From positions 1,054,001 through 1,118,000 of the forward strand of contig NZ_JAAKXW010000001.1 of the NCBI RefSeq assembly GCF_011752045.1: a stretch of 64,000 bases of DNA. The letters run 5' to 3'. The DNA is from Microbacterium hydrocarbonoxydans (GTDB lineage: Bacteria; Actinomycetota; Actinomycetes; Actinomycetales; Microbacteriaceae). Position 1 is the first letter of the stretch; every line of letters begins with the position of its first letter. Below are positions 46,683-54,667 of the stretch, in pieces. The translations under genes were made by a program, and so were the position numbers. Below the pieces are notes generated by a model. The model had not been told where the DNA came from, did not search any database, and was given only the letters and a program-made list of their open reading frames with translations.

Positions 46683-46710
46683 GACACGAGAGCGGAGCGC
46701 TCCCGGTTCA
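46683..46710 (-). promoter_or_regulatory. ECF autoregulatory promoter of sigma gene
   Basis: Minus strand: -35 TGAACC (46705-46710), N16, -10 CGTGTC (46683-46688), then the ribosome site GGGAGG before ATG 46664. Confidence 0.75.
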
Positions 46711-46712
46711 CC

Positions 46713-46740
46713 TGAACCCTGAACCGCCGCGCCTCGTGTC
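46713..46740 (+). promoter_or_regulatory. ECF promoter of DUF2231 gene, divergent and leaderless
   Basis: Plus strand: -35 TGAACC (46713-46718), N16, -10 CGTGTC (46735-46740), then 6 nt and ATG 46747. Nearly a mirror copy of the sigma promoter on the other strand. Confidence 0.75.
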
Positions 46741-46746
46741 ACGAGT

Positions 46747-47220
46747 ATGGACCTGTTCGAGATCGCCGGGCTCCCTCTGCATCCGCTCATCGTGCATGCG
46801 GTGGTCGTGCTCGTCCCGCTGACCGCGCTGGCGCTGGTGCTGGGCGCCCTGATCCCGGCAGCCCGCCGGCGGCTCGGGATCGTGACGCCGCTGGCCGCGC
46901 TGCTCGTCGCCGTGCTCGTGCCGGTGACGATCCTCGCGGGCGAGAGGCTGAAGGAGGAGGTCGGCCCGATCCCGCAGGTGCTCCATCACGAGGCGCTGGG
47001 GCGGATGCTGCCGCCGTGGGTGTTCGCGATGCTCCTCGTGGCCGCGGCGCAGTGGGCCTGGTACCGGTTCCGCGCACCGCGCGAGGTCGGGCACCCGGCG
47101 CGGGCGGACCGCATCGCCGGGATCGCGTTCGCCGTGCTCTCGGTCGTCGTCGCGGCGGGGAGCACGACCCTCGTCGTCCTCATCGGCGAGGCGGGCGCGC
47201 GGGCGGTGTGGGGCGGCTGA
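46747..47220 (+). CDS. DUF2231 family membrane protein
   Basis: 157 residues, four hydrophobic helices with the DUF2231 features FEIAGLPLHPLIVHAVVVLVPLTALAL and ILAGERLKEEVG. The family often carries histidines that suggest heme or redox work, here PLHPLIVHA and LHHEA. The promoter places it in the ECF regulon. Convergent with the DUF1345 gene. Confidence 0.85.
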   Translation: MDLFEIAGLPLHPLIVHAVVVLVPLTALALVLGALIPAARRRLGIVTPLAALLVAVLVPVTILAGERLKEEVGPIPQVLHHEALGRMLPPWVFAMLLVAAAQWAWYRFRAPREVGHPARADRIAGIAFAVLSVVVAAGSTTLVVLIGEAGARAVWGG

Positions 47221-47226
47221 GCGCGA

Positions 47227-47868
47227 TCAGCCGAGCCCGACCACGAGGTTGATGATCGACGCGAGGATCACGGTGCCGAAGAGGTATCCGAGCACGGTCT
47301 GCGCGATCACGACGCGACGCACGCCGTTGTCCGTGACGTTCGTGTCGGAGACCTGATAGGTCATGCCGAGCCCCACCGAGAAGTAGACGAAGTCGGTGTA
47401 CTCCGGGTCCTCCTGCTGGTTGAAGTCGATGCCGCCGACCGGATCGCCGTAGTACATGCGCGCGTAGCGGAGCACGTACTCGGTCTGGATGAGCATCCAG
47501 GATGCGGCGACGCTGACCACGGCGATGCCCGCGAGCAGGTACTCATCGATCCCGGGCGCGTCCTGCGCCTGGATGATCACGACGAGCACCGCGCCGAGGC
47601 TCACCAGGCTCCCGGCGATGGAGATCAGGCGGGCGATCCGCCGGCCAGGGGCCTCCAGCGTCGCGTGCTCCCTGGTCGCCTGCGCGTCCATCGGCCAGAT
47701 CAGCAGCAGCACCCAGATCACGTTGATGAGCGCGAACGCGCCCCAGCCCGAGAGGATGCCTGCGGCAGGCCCGAGCACAGGGACCACGGCGATGCTGATC
47801 GCCGCCCCGGCGACGATCGAGAGCACGGCGCGCAGCCGCACGAGGGCGCGGACGGTCGGAGCGGTCAT
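47227..47868 (-). CDS. DUF1345 family membrane protein
   Basis: 213 residues, about five to six hydrophobic helices, with the DUF1345 feature TEYVLRYARMYYGDPVGGIDF and TDFVYFSVGLGMTYQVSDT. Function unknown. -10 TAGCAT at 47876-47881, 7 nt before ATG 47868, lies at the stop of the antiporter gene. Confidence 0.85.
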   Translation of the reverse strand: MTAPTVRALVRLRAVLSIVAGAAISIAVVPVLGPAAGILSGWGAFALINVIWVLLLIWPMDAQATREHATLEAPGRRIARLISIAGSLVSLGAVLVVIIQAQDAPGIDEYLLAGIAVVSVAASWMLIQTEYVLRYARMYYGDPVGGIDFNQQEDPEYTDFVYFSVGLGMTYQVSDTNVTDNGVRRVVIAQTVLGYLFGTVILASIINLVVGLG

Positions 47869-47878
47869 GACAGGGATG

Positions 47879-49474
47879 CTATCGGGCGCCGTCTCCCGAC
47901 GGCTGGTCGTCGTCGGCCTCCATGGCGAGTCCGGCGAGGGTGTGCCCCGCGCCGGCGTAGATGTTGACGACGCCGTCCACTCCGCTCTCCGCGAGATGCT
48001 CGACCTGGTCCGGATGCTGGGCGACGGCGACGACGCGACCGTCGAAGCCCGCCTCGTGGAGCCGCTCCAGTGCGAACGTGTTGGAACCGTGGAACGCCAT
48101 CGCGAGCACGACCGTCTTCACGAAGCCGCCGGAGACGAGCCGGCTCCAGAACTCGATGTCGGTGGCGTCGCCCTCGAGCACGTTGAGGCCGTCTGCCTCG
48201 TGCCTCATGATGACGGCGTGGTCGTTGTCGATGCCGAGGACGCGCAGACCGCCCTCCTCGACGAGACGGTCATAGGCCGCCCGTCCGACGCGTCCCATCC
48301 CGAGGACGACGACGTCGGAGCCGCTGGTGTCGATCGGACGGTCCGCCGGACGCAGCTTGGACACCTCCTGCGCCGGCAGCCAGGTGAGGGCGGTGATGAG
48401 CCGCAGCCCGTGCGCGTTGGCCACCGAGGACGCCACCATGCTCAGCGCCACGGCGATCGCGACGACGGTCAGCCAGCGACCGGTGAGCAGCCCTGCCGAC
48501 ACGCCGACGGCGGCGACGATGATCGAGAACTCGGAGAAGTTGCTCAACACCAGACCGGTCCGGATCGCGGTGCGGTTCCGCAGGCCGAAGAGCCGGCCGA
48601 GCCAGACGTAGCCGATGAAGGTCAGCGGCAGCAGGATCACGCAGAGAAGCAGCGCGAGTCCGGCATCCGCCCAGGTCGGCGAGGCGCCCATGCCGATCAG
48701 GAGGAAGAAGCCGATGAGGAACAGCTCCTTGACGCTGAACAGGGCCTTGGACATCTCGATGGCGCGGGGATGGGTCGCGAACAGCAGACCCATGACGAGG
48801 GCGCCGAGGTCGCCCTTGATCCCGACCGCCTCGAAGGCGAGGTACCCGGGTCCGAGAGCCATCACGACCCCGAACAGCACGAGGAGCTCGCCGTGCCCGA
48901 TCACGTTCAGGAGCTTGCGCAGCACCCACGCCAGCGGGATCAGGAGCACCAGCGCGAACGCCCACGGGCTCGGCGGCTCGTCCCCGTTCACGGTGATGAA
49001 GACGACGGCCGCGACGTCCTGGATGACGAGGATCGCGATCGCCGTCTGCCCGTAGAGCGAGCCGTCATCCGACCGGTCCTCGAGCACCTTGACGCACAGC
49101 ACCGTCGACGAGAACGAGAGCGCGAAGCCGACGAGCGCGAGTGTGCGCCACCCGTCGACCGAGGTGAGCCCGATCACGCCCGCGAGCCCGACGAGACCCG
49201 CCCCGACGAGCACGCTCAGCACCATGTGGATCGCCGTCGTGCCATAGGCCTCGGGCCGCAGCAGGGCGCGGATGTCGAACTTCAAGCCGATCGTGAAGAG
49301 CAGCAGCGTCACGCCGATCTCGGCGATCCGCTCGAGTCCCGTGAACGGCTCGACGTGCATCGCGCCGAGCACGAATCCGGCGGCGAGGAAGCCGACGAGC
49401 GCCGGAACGCGCAGCAGATGTGCGATCGTGCCGAACGCGGCGGCGACGATCAGCGTCAGCGCGATGACGTCCAC
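47879..49474 (-). CDS. Cation:proton antiporter CPA2 family with RCK domain
   Basis: 531 residues. Twelve or so helices of the Na+/H+ exchanger fold (residues ~1-370) are followed by an RCK/TrkA-N domain (VVVLGMGRVGRAAYDRLVEE, VLGIDNDHAVI, EGDATDIEFWSRL). It resembles KefB/KefC-like K+ efflux systems. GTG 49474 is the start (MDVIALTLIVAAAFG). It is read toward the DUF1345 gene and probably contributes to K+ and pH homeostasis. Confidence 0.88.
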   Translation of the reverse strand: MDVIALTLIVAAAFGTIAHLLRVPALVGFLAAGFVLGAMHVEPFTGLERIAEIGVTLLLFTIGLKFDIRALLRPEAYGTTAIHMVLSVLVGAGLVGLAGVIGLTSVDGWRTLALVGFALSFSSTVLCVKVLEDRSDDGSLYGQTAIAILVIQDVAAVVFITVNGDEPPSPWAFALVLLIPLAWVLRKLLNVIGHGELLVLFGVVMALGPGYLAFEAVGIKGDLGALVMGLLFATHPRAIEMSKALFSVKELFLIGFFLLIGMGASPTWADAGLALLLCVILLPLTFIGYVWLGRLFGLRNRTAIRTGLVLSNFSEFSIIVAAVGVSAGLLTGRWLTVVAIAVALSMVASSVANAHGLRLITALTWLPAQEVSKLRPADRPIDTSGSDVVVLGMGRVGRAAYDRLVEEGGLRVLGIDNDHAVIMRHEADGLNVLEGDATDIEFWSRLVSGGFVKTVVLAMAFHGSNTFALERLHEAGFDGRVVAVAQHPDQVEHLAESGVDGVVNIYAGAGHTLAGLAMEADDDQPSGDGAR

Positions 49475-49542
49475 GGCATCCTTCGTCTCATCCCTGCCTC
49501 AGACTCTACCGATCCGCGCGGTCGCGCTCGTCACGATGACGG

Positions 49543-49570
49543 TGAACCCTGCGGGCCGCTGTGTCGTGAT
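49543..49570 (+). promoter_or_regulatory. ECF-type promoter of CHRD gene
   Basis: -35 TGAACC (49543-49548), N16, -10 CGTGAT (49565-49570), 61 nt before ATG 49632. It matches the three others in this cluster except for the last two -10 bases. Confidence 0.6.
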
Positions 49571-49631
49571 CTCCGTGTGCGGCCGTGCGCCGCCGTCACA
49601 GGATCCGGACGACAAGGAAGTGGACCAGACC

Positions 49632-50063
49632 ATGAAGAGACTCACTCGCATCGCCGCCGCCGCGGCGCTGTCGCTCTACGCGATCGCCGGAGGCGCGACC
49701 GCGGCGAGCGCCGCCCCCGCGATCCCGGTCAACAACGGCCAGGAGACCACCGGCGCCGAAGGCGGCGCCCACGGGAAGTTCAGCTACACGATCGACGGCG
49801 ACCAGTTCTGCTACACGCTCGACGTGACGGGTCTGACCACCGGCGCGGTCGCGGCCCACGTGCACGTCGGGGATCAGGGTGTGGCCGGCCCGGTCCGCAT
49901 CCCGCTCACCGTGCCGAACGAGACCTCGTTCTCCGTGGCGGGCTGCGCGACCGTCTCCGACCCGGCGATCCTCGCAGGGATCCAGGAGAACCCGCGCGGC
50001 TGGTACGTGAACGTGCACACCCCGACCTACCCGGGCGGCGAGGTCCGCGGCCAGCTCAAGTAG
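49632..50063 (+). CDS. Secreted CHRD-domain protein
   Basis: 143 residues. A signal peptide (MKRLTRIAAAAALSLYAIA) with cleavage after ASA near residue 27, then a CHRD-type beta domain: GGAHGKFSYTIDGDQFCYTLDV, AAHVHVGDQGVAGPV, ENPRGWYVNVHTPTYPGGEVRGQL. The family is extracytoplasmic with unknown role. ECF promoter upstream. The ribosome site AAGGAAGTGG is distant, so efficiency is uncertain. Confidence 0.88.
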   Translation: MKRLTRIAAAAALSLYAIAGGATAASAAPAIPVNNGQETTGAEGGAHGKFSYTIDGDQFCYTLDVTGLTTGAVAAHVHVGDQGVAGPVRIPLTVPNETSFSVAGCATVSDPAILAGIQENPRGWYVNVHTPTYPGGEVRGQLK

Positions 50064-50086
50064 GAGTCGCTGCGAGCGCGCCGGGT

Positions 50087-50281
50087 TCAGCCGGCGTGCT
50101 CGCCGTGATCCGTGTGCTCACCGTGGTCGTGCTCGCTGTGGTCGGCGACGTCGGGTTCCGCCCGGAGCACGTCGGCGATCTCCTCCTCCGGGCGCGGGGC
50201 GACGTTCTCGTCGTCCTCGAGTTCGGGGATCGTCGGCTCGTCAGGCTCAGGGACGTGATCGTGAGCGGTGCGATCTGACAC
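50087..50281 (-). CDS. Small acidic histidine-rich protein
   Basis: 64 residues: MSDRTAHDHVPEPDEPTIPELEDDENV, then ADVADHSEHDHGEHTDHGEHAG at the end (key part HSEHDHGEH). Six or more His in the last 18 residues could bind Zn, Ni or Co. No signal peptide. GTG 50281 is the start. Convergent with the CHRD gene, 23 bp apart. Could be a metal store or a hypothetical protein of other use. Confidence 0.6.
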   Translation of the reverse strand: MSDRTAHDHVPEPDEPTIPELEDDENVAPRPEEEIADVLRAEPDVADHSEHDHGEHTDHGEHAG

Positions 50282-50384
50282 GGATGCTCCTTCGGTCGGC
50301 GACAGCCTCAGCGTACGCGCGCCGACTCGTGCGGGCGAGCATCCCCCGGTCGACGGATGCCGGGCAGGTCCCCGCCGGCGGCGT

Positions 50385-52049
50385 TCAGAGCTCGGCGACC
50401 TGCCCGGCCTCGACCCGCCATCGACGGTCGGTGCGGACGGTGTCGAGCATCCGGCGGTCGTGCGTGACCAGCAGCAGGGTTCCCGCGTACGTGTCGAGCG
50501 CCTGCTCCAGCTGCTCGATGGCCGGCAGGTCCAGGTGGTTCGTCGGCTCGTCGAGGACGAGCAGGTTCACCCCGCGCGCCTGGAGCAGTGCCAGCGCGGC
50601 CCGCGTGCGCTCCCCCGGGGACAGCTCGTCGACGGGACGGTTCACGTGATCCGCGCGCAGGCCGAACTTGGCGAGGAGCGTGCGGACCTCTCCGGTCGCC
50701 ATCTCGGGGATGAGCGCTTCGAACGCGGCCGCGAGCGGCTTCTCGCCTTCGAGCAGAGAGCGCGCCTGGTCGATCTCGCCGACCTGCACATTCGACCCCA
50801 GGCTCGCTGTGCCCTCGTCCGGTCGCTGCTGACCGAGGAGCGCGCGCAGCAGCGTCGACTTGCCCGCCCCGTTCGGCCCCGTGATGCCGATGCGGTCCCC
50901 GGCGTTCACCTGCAGCGACACCGGCCCCAGCATGAAGTCCCCCTGCGTGAAGCGCGCCGAGCTGAGGGTGCTGACGACCGCTCCCGAGCGCGGGGCGGCG
51001 GCGATGGAGAACTCGAGCTGCCACTCCTTGCGCGGCTCCTCGACCTCCTCCAGCCTCGCGATGCGGCTCTCCATCTGCCTGACCTTCTGCGCCTGCTTCT
51101 CGCTCGACTCCGTCGACGCCTTCCGCTTGATCTTGTCGTTGTCGGGGGCTTTGCGCATCGCGTTGCGCACGCCCTGGCTCGACCACTCCCGCTGGGTCCG
51201 CGCGCGGGCGACGAGGTCGGCCTTCTTCTCGGCGAACTCGTCGTACTTCTCGCGCAGGTGACGACGCAGCGTCGCGCGCTCCTCCAGGTAGGCGTCGTAG
51301 CCGCCGCCGTAGACCCGGTTCGTTCCCTGCGCGAGATCGAGTTCGAGCACCCGCGTGACGCAGCGGGCGAGGAACTCCCGGTCGTGGCTCACGAGCACGA
51401 CACCGCCGCGGAGGCCGCGCACGAACGCCTCGAGCCGTTCGAGGCCGTCGAGGTCGAGGTCGTTCGTCGGCTCGTCGAGGAGCGCGATGTCGAATCGGGA
51501 GAGCAGCAGGGCGGCGAGCCCCACGCGCGCGGCCTGCCCGCCGGAGAGGCCGGTCATCAGGACGTCCCCGGCGGCGGCGCCGTCGAGATCGAGCCCGAGT
51601 TCGGCGAGGACGGCGGGGATGCGCTCCTCGAGATCCGCCGCGCCGCTGGCGAGCCAGCGCTCGAGCGCGGTCGAGTACGCGTCGGCCGGGTCGGCTCCCG
51701 CGGGGGCCACGGCCGGGTCTCCGAGCGCGGCGGCCGCGGCATCCATCTGCCTGGTCGCCTCGGCGCAGCCGGTGCGGCGGGCGATGTATGCCGCGATCGT
51801 CTCACCCGCGATGCGCTCGTGCTCCTGCGGAAGCCAGCCGACGAACGCGTCGACCGGCGCGAGGGAGACACTGCCGGCGTGCGGCTCATCGACGCCGGCG
51901 AGCAGGCGCAGCAGCGTCGACTTGCCTGCGCCGTTCGCCCCGACCACGCCGACGATATCCCCGGGCGCGACGGTCAGGTCGAGGGCGTCGAAGAGCGTGC
52001 GATGGCCGTACCCGCCCGCGAGGTCCTGGGCGACGAGGGTTGCGGTCAT
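50385..52049 (-). CDS. ABC-F family ATPase
   Basis: 554 residues, two ABC domains without membrane segments. First: GANGAGKSTLLRLL, LSGGQAARV, LLDEPTNDLDLD. Second: GPNGAGKSTLLRAL, LSPGERTRA, VLDEPTNHLDLPA. The linker (~240-330) is charged and coiled. ABC-F proteins act on the ribosome, some giving antibiotic protection, others being translation factors (EttA type). Which it is cannot be told from the sequence. Confidence 0.92.
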   Translation of the reverse strand: MTATLVAQDLAGGYGHRTLFDALDLTVAPGDIVGVVGANGAGKSTLLRLLAGVDEPHAGSVSLAPVDAFVGWLPQEHERIAGETIAAYIARRTGCAEATRQMDAAAAALGDPAVAPAGADPADAYSTALERWLASGAADLEERIPAVLAELGLDLDGAAAGDVLMTGLSGGQAARVGLAALLLSRFDIALLDEPTNDLDLDGLERLEAFVRGLRGGVVLVSHDREFLARCVTRVLELDLAQGTNRVYGGGYDAYLEERATLRRHLREKYDEFAEKKADLVARARTQREWSSQGVRNAMRKAPDNDKIKRKASTESSEKQAQKVRQMESRIARLEEVEEPRKEWQLEFSIAAAPRSGAVVSTLSSARFTQGDFMLGPVSLQVNAGDRIGITGPNGAGKSTLLRALLGQQRPDEGTASLGSNVQVGEIDQARSLLEGEKPLAAAFEALIPEMATGEVRTLLAKFGLRADHVNRPVDELSPGERTRAALALLQARGVNLLVLDEPTNHLDLPAIEQLEQALDTYAGTLLLVTHDRRMLDTVRTDRRWRVEAGQVAEL

Positions 52050-52143
52050 GCTCTCATCCTTTCATCGACCGCTGCGCGGCATCGGCCACCGGAGACGCGT
52101 ACGCTGAAGGCGGCCGCGATTCGTGCGGGAAAGGACCGCTCCC

Positions 52144-52488
52144 GTGAAGATCATGCACCTGCGACGATTCGTCGCCCTCGCCGAGGAACGCCATTTCCCG
52201 CGGGCGGCGGCCGCGCTCGGCATCCCGCTCGCCGCCCTCTACTCGTCGATCGAGAAGCTCGAGGAGGAGGTCGGGCATCCGCTCGTCATCCGCGAGGGCG
52301 AGACGCGCCTGACCAAGGCCGGCGAGCTGCTGCTCCCCGAGGCGCGTGAGCGGATCGCCGCGGCGCCCGCTCCCGTCGCGAGGCCGGCCGGACCCTCCGG
52401 AGGCAAGGCCAGGGCGTCGAAGGGGAAGGGCCGCGCGCCGGTCGTCAAGGGGCAGCCGAAGCCCTACAAGAAGCGCCAAGGGCGCTGA
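52144..52488 (+). CDS. Truncated LysR-type HTH protein with basic tail
   Basis: 114 residues from GTG 52144; ATG 52153 is an alternative. Residues ~4-60 form a LysR winged helix-turn-helix (MHLRRFVALAEERHFPRAAAALGI, EEEVGHPLVIREGETRLTKAGELLL). The ligand-binding domain (~200 residues) is absent, replaced by ~45 residues of Pro/Ala/Lys/Arg. It could be a remnant or a small DNA-binding protein. TACGCT at 52100-52105 is the probable -10. A 6-bp hairpin AGCGCC-AAG-GGCGCT sits on the stop. Confidence 0.75.
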   Translation: MKIMHLRRFVALAEERHFPRAAAALGIPLAALYSSIEKLEEEVGHPLVIREGETRLTKAGELLLPEARERIAAAPAPVARPAGPSGGKARASKGKGRAPVVKGQPKPYKKRQGR

Positions 52489-52497
52489 TCGGGGACT

Positions 52498-53064
52498 CTA
52501 GTCCCAGTCGAGGTACTCCTCGATGACGACGGCCGTCTCGATGGGGTGGGTCATGGGGAACAGGTGATCGCCGTCGACGCTCTTGATGCTGGCGCGGTCC
52601 GGGACGGATGCCTGCAGGTGCTCGGCGTTCGCGGCCGGCGTCGTGGCGTCCTCGGTGCCCTGGATGATCAGCACCGGGATCGCCGGCGGCAGCTCGATGT
52701 CCGCCTCCTCGACGCCCAGCAGCAGCAGGCCGTTCGCCCGGTCGGGGTGCGCGGCGACGAGGGCGCGCGCGACGGTGCCGCCGAAGCCGTGGCCGCCGAA
52801 CCAGGTGTCCTCGAGGCCCACGTGGTCGATCACGGCGAGCGCGTCGGCGACGCGCTCCTCGAACGACACGTCGGCGCTGTCGGCGCGGTGCCCGACGCGG
52901 AGCACATGGAATCCCGCCTCCTCGGCGAGGTAGTGCCCGACGACGCTGAGCACGTCCGCCGCGAGACCGTGCTCCTGGATCAGCACGAGCTTGACCGGAC
53001 CGTCGCCCTCATCCACGAAGGGGATGGCGCGGTCGTCGGGCTCGAAGATCTGGGTGTCGGTCAT
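52498..53064 (-). CDS. Alpha/beta hydrolase-like protein lacking the nucleophile Ser
   Basis: 188 residues. Alpha/beta hydrolase fold with the second strand VKLVLIQEHGLAADV, the region GGHGFGGTVARALVAAHPDR at the nucleophile elbow, a D in IQGTEDATTP and H in VDGDHLFPM. The elbow normally reads GHSxGG; the middle Ser is Gly (GGC codon, one change from AGC). Asp and His remain. Hydrolysis by the normal mechanism is unlikely. It is convergent with the LysR-like gene and divergent from the unknown gene. Confidence 0.78.
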   Translation of the reverse strand: MTDTQIFEPDDRAIPFVDEGDGPVKLVLIQEHGLAADVLSVVGHYLAEEAGFHVLRVGHRADSADVSFEERVADALAVIDHVGLEDTWFGGHGFGGTVARALVAAHPDRANGLLLLGVEEADIELPPAIPVLIIQGTEDATTPAANAEHLQASVPDRASIKSVDGDHLFPMTHPIETAVVIEEYLDWD

Positions 53065-53140
53065 CGGGGTGAGGCTCCTCGTTCGGCGTTCACGGGTCGG
53101 GTTCCAGCGTAGCCTGGCCACCTGTGCGGATAATGGCGGG

Positions 53141-54322
53141 ATGACGCAGCGCGGGCTCTCCCTCCTCCTCGATTCCCTCACCCACGCCGAGCAGGACCCC
53201 GAGGTGCGCGCCCTCACCGCCGCGTTCGGCGGGGATCCGGTCGAGGTCAGAGAACGGCTGATCGGCGCTCCCGCCGTCCGGTCGCGGCGGATGCTGTTCG
53301 CCTCCGGCGGGGAGATCATCCTGCACGACGACGCAGTGGTCGAGGTGCTCCTGCACGTCGTGCCGCAGTCTCCGAAGCAGCAGGGCGTCGATCTCGCGGA
53401 GTGGCTCCCCGGGGCGGGGAACGATGCCACCCTCGACGACCTGAACGCGGCGATCGGGACCCGGCGCGGTTTCGCCGGGATCGGCACGCCGTGGTTCGCC
53501 GTGGACGGCGCCTTCGTGCGGGCCGACTTCCGTGACAGGCGCGGCTGGAACGAACCGGGCAACCTGGAGAGCCTCGCGATCACGGTCGAGCAGCCGGGTC
53601 TGGTGTGCGCACCGGACGACGACGACTGTCCTCGCTGCGCAGACCTCCTGATCCGGTGGGACGCATCCGAGGAGGTCGATGTCGAGGCCACGGATCAGGC
53701 GCTCCGGTCGGCGCGCGACGCCGGCGACCTGAAGGAGGACCTGCACTGGGTGCCGCTCGACGACCTGCGGATGCTGCACGGCTCGGGGCTCATGACCCGG
53801 GTGGAGAGCCAGCTGACGTGCCGGTCGTGCAGGCGGGTCATCTGCTTCGCGCTCCAGCGCGACGGCGCGCCGAGCTTCACGTACTGCTCGGTGAACGATG
53901 CGAGACGGCATCCTCTGGAGGAGATCCCGCCAGTGGAGAGATGGGGGTCTCCCGAGCGCCAGGCCGCCGCACACGCGGCCATGCAGTACGTCGATCACTC
54001 GCCGGGAGCATGGTTCCTCGTGCGTCAGGGCGAGCGCCTCTATCTCGACGCCCGCTATTCGTACAGCGCCCTCATCGACACCTCCGCGCTGATAGAGCTC
54101 GACGCCTCGGAACGCGAGTCCTACCGCAGAGGCGGGCACACCTATCTCGGCGAGCTCGCATACCGGATCCACATGAGCGGGCCCTATCAGGAGGAGTCGC
54201 CGTACTACGCCCGCGATCTGTACCGCGGCGGCGGCGATCCGGGGCGCGACTACCGCAGCGAAGTCAGCGCCGCGATCGTGAACCACACCTGGCTGGCGCA
54301 GCAGCGATCACAGCAGGGGTGA
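53141..54322 (+). CDS. Unknown protein with CxxC pairs
   Basis: 393 residues, not recognised. The middle has CAPDDDDCPRCADLL and CRSCRRVICF, four to five Cys that could form a zinc site, and the C-terminal third is rich in Tyr/Asp/Arg (YLDARYSYSALIDTSALIELDASERESYRRGG). No signal peptide or membrane helix. It has uncommon codons (ATA, AGA) compared with neighbours, which may suggest transfer. ATG 53141; -10 TAATGG at 53130-53135 or TAGCCT at 53110-53115. Confidence 0.6.
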   Translation: MTQRGLSLLLDSLTHAEQDPEVRALTAAFGGDPVEVRERLIGAPAVRSRRMLFASGGEIILHDDAVVEVLLHVVPQSPKQQGVDLAEWLPGAGNDATLDDLNAAIGTRRGFAGIGTPWFAVDGAFVRADFRDRRGWNEPGNLESLAITVEQPGLVCAPDDDDCPRCADLLIRWDASEEVDVEATDQALRSARDAGDLKEDLHWVPLDDLRMLHGSGLMTRVESQLTCRSCRRVICFALQRDGAPSFTYCSVNDARRHPLEEIPPVERWGSPERQAAAHAAMQYVDHSPGAWFLVRQGERLYLDARYSYSALIDTSALIELDASERESYRRGGHTYLGELAYRIHMSGPYQEESPYYARDLYRGGGDPGRDYRSEVSAAIVNHTWLAQQRSQQG

Positions 54323-54340
54323 CATCCCGCCGTTGGGACC

Positions 54341-54667
54341 TCAGCCGGGGAACTCGTGCCGGCATCCGATGCGGAGCACCCCAGCATCCGGTCCTGCGAA
54401 GGATCGCACGGATTCATCGTGCACGAGGAGCCGCGCGCCGCGAAGCGCCGGCTCTCCTGCCGTCACCAGCTCGGCGACGTCGCGCATCCCTCCGCGCCCC
54501 CGCGCGCGACAGATCCATCGCGCCCGGGGCGCCTTCGCGATGAACGGCTCCAGCGTGCCCTCCAGCAGCGCGGAGAGCGACAGCTCATCCGCCACCTCGA
54601 GCATGAGATGCCGGCCGTAAAGATCGCCCGGATGCGCATCCTCCCGCTCGATGTCGAGAAGCATCAT
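54341..54667 (-). CDS. Hypothetical protein downstream of the DNA glycosylase gene
   Basis: 108 residues: MMLLDIEREDAHPGDLYGRHLML start, then ELSLSALLEGTLEPFIAKAPRARWICRARGRGGMRDVAELV. No recognised domain. It begins inside the glycosylase stop (ATGA overlap, ATG 54667), so it is co-translated. It might be an accessory to base repair, but that is only inference. Confidence 0.6.
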   Translation of the reverse strand: MMLLDIEREDAHPGDLYGRHLMLEVADELSLSALLEGTLEPFIAKAPRARWICRARGRGGMRDVAELVTAGEPALRGARLLVHDESVRSFAGPDAGVLRIGCRHEFPG

